Source: Paracoccaceae bacterium
Lineage (GTDB): Bacteria; Pseudomonadota; Alphaproteobacteria; Rhodobacterales; Rhodobacteraceae
NCBI GenBank assembly: GCA_007131945.1
Contig: SLPP01000416.1
Coordinates: 1 to 15,640 of the forward strand
Length of the DNA: 15,640 nt
Direction of reading: 5' to 3'
Below, in pieces: positions 13,919 to 15,640 of the stretch (the first letter of the stretch is position 1; each line of letters begins with the position of its first letter). Under the pieces are notes generated by a model. The model ran no database searches, had not been told where the DNA came from, and saw only the letters and a program-made list of their open reading frames with translations. A program made the translations under genes and the position numbers.

Positions 13919-14935
13919 TCAGACCAGCGGCGCGGCGGCGAAAAACAGCACAACGATCAGCCCCGCGTCGCGGTTGGAGCGGAAGAGCGTCAGGCAGACA
14001 TCGGGGTCGTGGATGTTGAGCTTGCCGAGCTGCCAGTTGAGATGCGCGCCGAAGGCCCAGGCGCCGGCGAGCGCGAGCGACATCTTCAGCGGATCGGCGA
14101 GCGGCGCCAGCGCGAATATGATGGCGAGCGACATCAGGAGCACCGCCGCGACGAGGAAGCCGCGCAGCCAGTTGTCGGTATGCGCGCCGAAGAGCCGCGC
14201 GGTGGACTTGACCCCGATCAGCGCGTCGTCCTCGCGGTCCTGGTGGGCGTAGATCGTGTCGTAGAAGAGCGTCCAGGCGATGCCCGCGAGATAGAGGAAG
14301 ACCGCCGGCAGGCTCAGCGCGCCGGTCTGCGCCGTCCAGGCGAGGAGCGCGCCCCAGTTGAAGGCGAGGCCGAGGAAGACCTGCGGCCACCAGGTGAAGC
14401 GCTTGGCGAAGGGGTAGATGGTGACCGGGACGAGGGCGATGATCCCGAGGATGATCGCCGGCCAGTTGAAGGTGAGCAGGATCAGGAAGGCGACGAGGGA
14501 CTGCGCCCCGATCCAGATCAGCGCCTGGCGCACCGTGACCGTGCCCGCCGCCAGCGGCCGGTTGCGGGTGCGCGCGACGGCGCGGTCGATGTCGCGGTCG
14601 GTGATGTCGTTCCAGGTGCAGCCCGCGCCGCGCATCAGGAACGCGCCGATGGCGCAGGCGACGACGATCCAGACCGTGAGCCAGCCGCGCAGCTCGGGCT
14701 CGGCCAGCGCGCCGAGAAGCGCGCCCCACCAGCAGGGCAGAAGCAGTAGCCAGGTGCCGATCGGCCGGTCGGCGCGCGAGAGCCGCAGGTAGGGCCGCCA
14801 GGGTTCGGGCGCGAGGCGGTCGACCCAGTTGCCCTCGACGCGATCGGCGATCGCGTCGGGCGCGTCTTCGGGCGCGGCGTCGTCGCGCGGGGTTTCGCGC
14901 TCTCCCGGCTCTGGCCTTCGATCCGACTCGCTCAT
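13919..14935 (-). CDS. ubiA: 4-hydroxybenzoate polyprenyltransferase
   Basis: Inner-membrane prenyltransferase of ubiquinone synthesis, joining a polyprenyl chain to 4-hydroxybenzoate; 338 residues. Both Mg-diphosphate motifs are present: NDITDRDID at 109-117 and YDTIYAHQDREDD at 225-237. SRADRPIGTWLLLLPCWWG (53-71) and GVKSTARLFG (241-250) are typical of UbiA rather than chlorophyll or heme prenyltransferases. About eight or nine membrane helices are visible. The first 35 residues are an acidic, Pro-rich hydrophilic extension of a kind that varies in the family. The ATG at 14935 is only 12 bp from the divergent rsmE ATG. ubiA is upstream of the OmpA-like gene on the same strand. Confidence 0.95.
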   Translation of the reverse strand: MSESDRRPEPGERETPRDDAAPEDAPDAIADRVEGNWVDRLAPEPWRPYLRLSRADRPIGTWLLLLPCWWGALLGALAEPELRGWLTVWIVVACAIGAFLMRGAGCTWNDITDRDIDRAVARTRNRPLAAGTVTVRQALIWIGAQSLVAFLILLTFNWPAIILGIIALVPVTIYPFAKRFTWWPQVFLGLAFNWGALLAWTAQTGALSLPAVFLYLAGIAWTLFYDTIYAHQDREDDALIGVKSTARLFGAHTDNWLRGFLVAAVLLMSLAIIFALAPLADPLKMSLALAGAWAFGAHLNWQLGKLNIHDPDVCLTLFRSNRDAGLIVVLFFAAAPLV

Positions 14936-14947
14936 ACATTCGGTCCC

Positions 14948-15640
14948 ATGACTGAACGCCCCCGTCGCGCTCCGGACCCCGAGCCCGCCCGCCCCGAGGC
15001 CGAACCGGGGCGTCCCCGCGTGCGCCTGTTTCTAGAGCAGCCGCTGGGCGAAGGGCAACCGGTTCCGCTGCCCGGGCCGGCGGCGCATTACCTCGGCGCG
15101 GTGATGCGGCTGGGACCGGGGGCGGAGATCGCGCTGTTCAACGGCCGCGACGGCGAATGGCGCGCCCGGATCGAGGCGCTGGGGCGGAAGGACGGCACCG
15201 CCCGGTGCCTGGCCCGAACGGCGCCGCAGCGCGATCCGCCCGACCTGTGGCTCCTGTTCGCGCCATTGAAGAAGGCGCGGACCGATTTCCTGGTCGAGAA
15301 GGCGACCGAGCTGGGCGTGGCGCGGCTGGTGCCGGTGACCACCGCCTTCACCAATGCCGAGCGCATCCGCCGCGACCGGCTACAGGCGCATGCCGTCGAG
15401 GCCGCCGAGCAATGCGGCGCGACGCATGTGCCCGCGGTCGCGGAGCTGCGCCCGCTCGACGCGGTGCTGGGCGACTGGCCGGCGGGGCGGGTGCTCTACT
15501 GGGCCGACGAGGTGCGCGCGGGCCGCGCCGCCCTGCCCGAGGCCGGCGGCCCCGCGGCGATCCTGATCGGGCCCGAGGGCGGCTTTTCGCCCGCCGAGCG
15601 CGCGCGGCTTGCCGCCCTGCCCTTCGTCCGCCCGCTGGCA
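14948..15640 (+). CDS. rsmE: 16S rRNA m3U1498 methyltransferase RsmE, 3' end outside window
   Basis: SPOUT-class methyltransferase that methylates N3 of U1498 in 16S rRNA. The frame is open to the right edge: 231 residues from the ATG at 14948, or 207 from GTG at 15020. Family proteins have about 240-250, so roughly the last 35-40 residues are missing. The N-terminal PUA-like part includes YLGAVMRLGPGAEIALFNGR. The conserved LLFAPLKKARTDFLVEKATE, ELGVARLVPV and AVEAAEQCG blocks follow, and the knot motif ILIGPEGGFSPAER binds S-adenosylmethionine. The 24 residues after the ATG are Pro/Arg-rich and unlike the family; the conserved sequence begins at VRLFLEQPLG, right at the GTG, which has GGGG upstream. 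The GTG may be the true start. Confidence 0.93.
   Translation, partial: MTERPRRAPDPEPARPEAEPGRPRVRLFLEQPLGEGQPVPLPGPAAHYLGAVMRLGPGAEIALFNGRDGEWRARIEALGRKDGTARCLARTAPQRDPPDLWLLFAPLKKARTDFLVEKATELGVARLVPVTTAFTNAERIRRDRLQAHAVEAAEQCGATHVPAVAELRPLDAVLGDWPAGRVLYWADEVRAGRAALPEAGGPAAILIGPEGGFSPAERARLAALPFVRPLA

Overview
The window is very GC-rich DNA of an alphaproteobacterium. The gene set, the protein sequences and the short overlapping gene junctions look like the Rhodobacterales (Rhodobacter/Paracoccus-like). This is inferred from family resemblance, since the window holds no rRNA. The genes are mostly chromosomal housekeeping genes; there is no tRNA, rRNA, CRISPR array, insertion sequence or phage gene.

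Layout. Positions 1-5589 lie on the minus strand. In transcription order they hold a uracil-DNA glycosylase, moaB (molybdenum cofactor), an RND membrane-fusion protein, and an RND efflux permease that runs off the left edge. Divergent from these is pyrB (5710-6669, plus). Next come a small ArsB/SLC13-like permease (6918-8033, plus) and a two-domain chromate transporter of the ChrA family (8270-9640, minus). pgsA, moaD and moaE (9841-11228, plus) form a tight operon for phosphatidylglycerol synthesis and the large (MoaE) and small (MoaD) subunits of molybdopterin synthase. The right-hand block is a minus-strand run in the order ubiA, a BON-repeat/OmpA envelope protein, and a small membrane-anchored coiled-coil protein (14935 down to 11571). 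The start of rsmE (plus) is cut by the right edge.

How the genes work together. The efflux pair should form an inner-membrane pump and its periplasmic adaptor. MoaB, MoaD and MoaE all serve molybdopterin synthesis but sit in two separate places, each overlapping an unrelated gene by the same ATGA junction. The OmpA/BON protein and its coiled-coil neighbour look like a cell-envelope pair.

The most interesting non-coding signal is a pair of related direct-repeat elements of about 80 nt (6801-6883 and 8172-8252) flanking the ArsB/SLC13-like permease. Each can fold into two consecutive hairpins whose stems are kept although several paired bases differ, followed by an identically spaced shared decamer. 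They may be a structured RNA or a dispersed intergenic repeat. Other signals are three 11-bp tandem repeats after pyrB, a strong G-quadruplex motif before pgsA, and an AT-rich island with an 18-bp perfect palindrome and a TTGACA box in the otherwise empty convergent gap 11229-11570.
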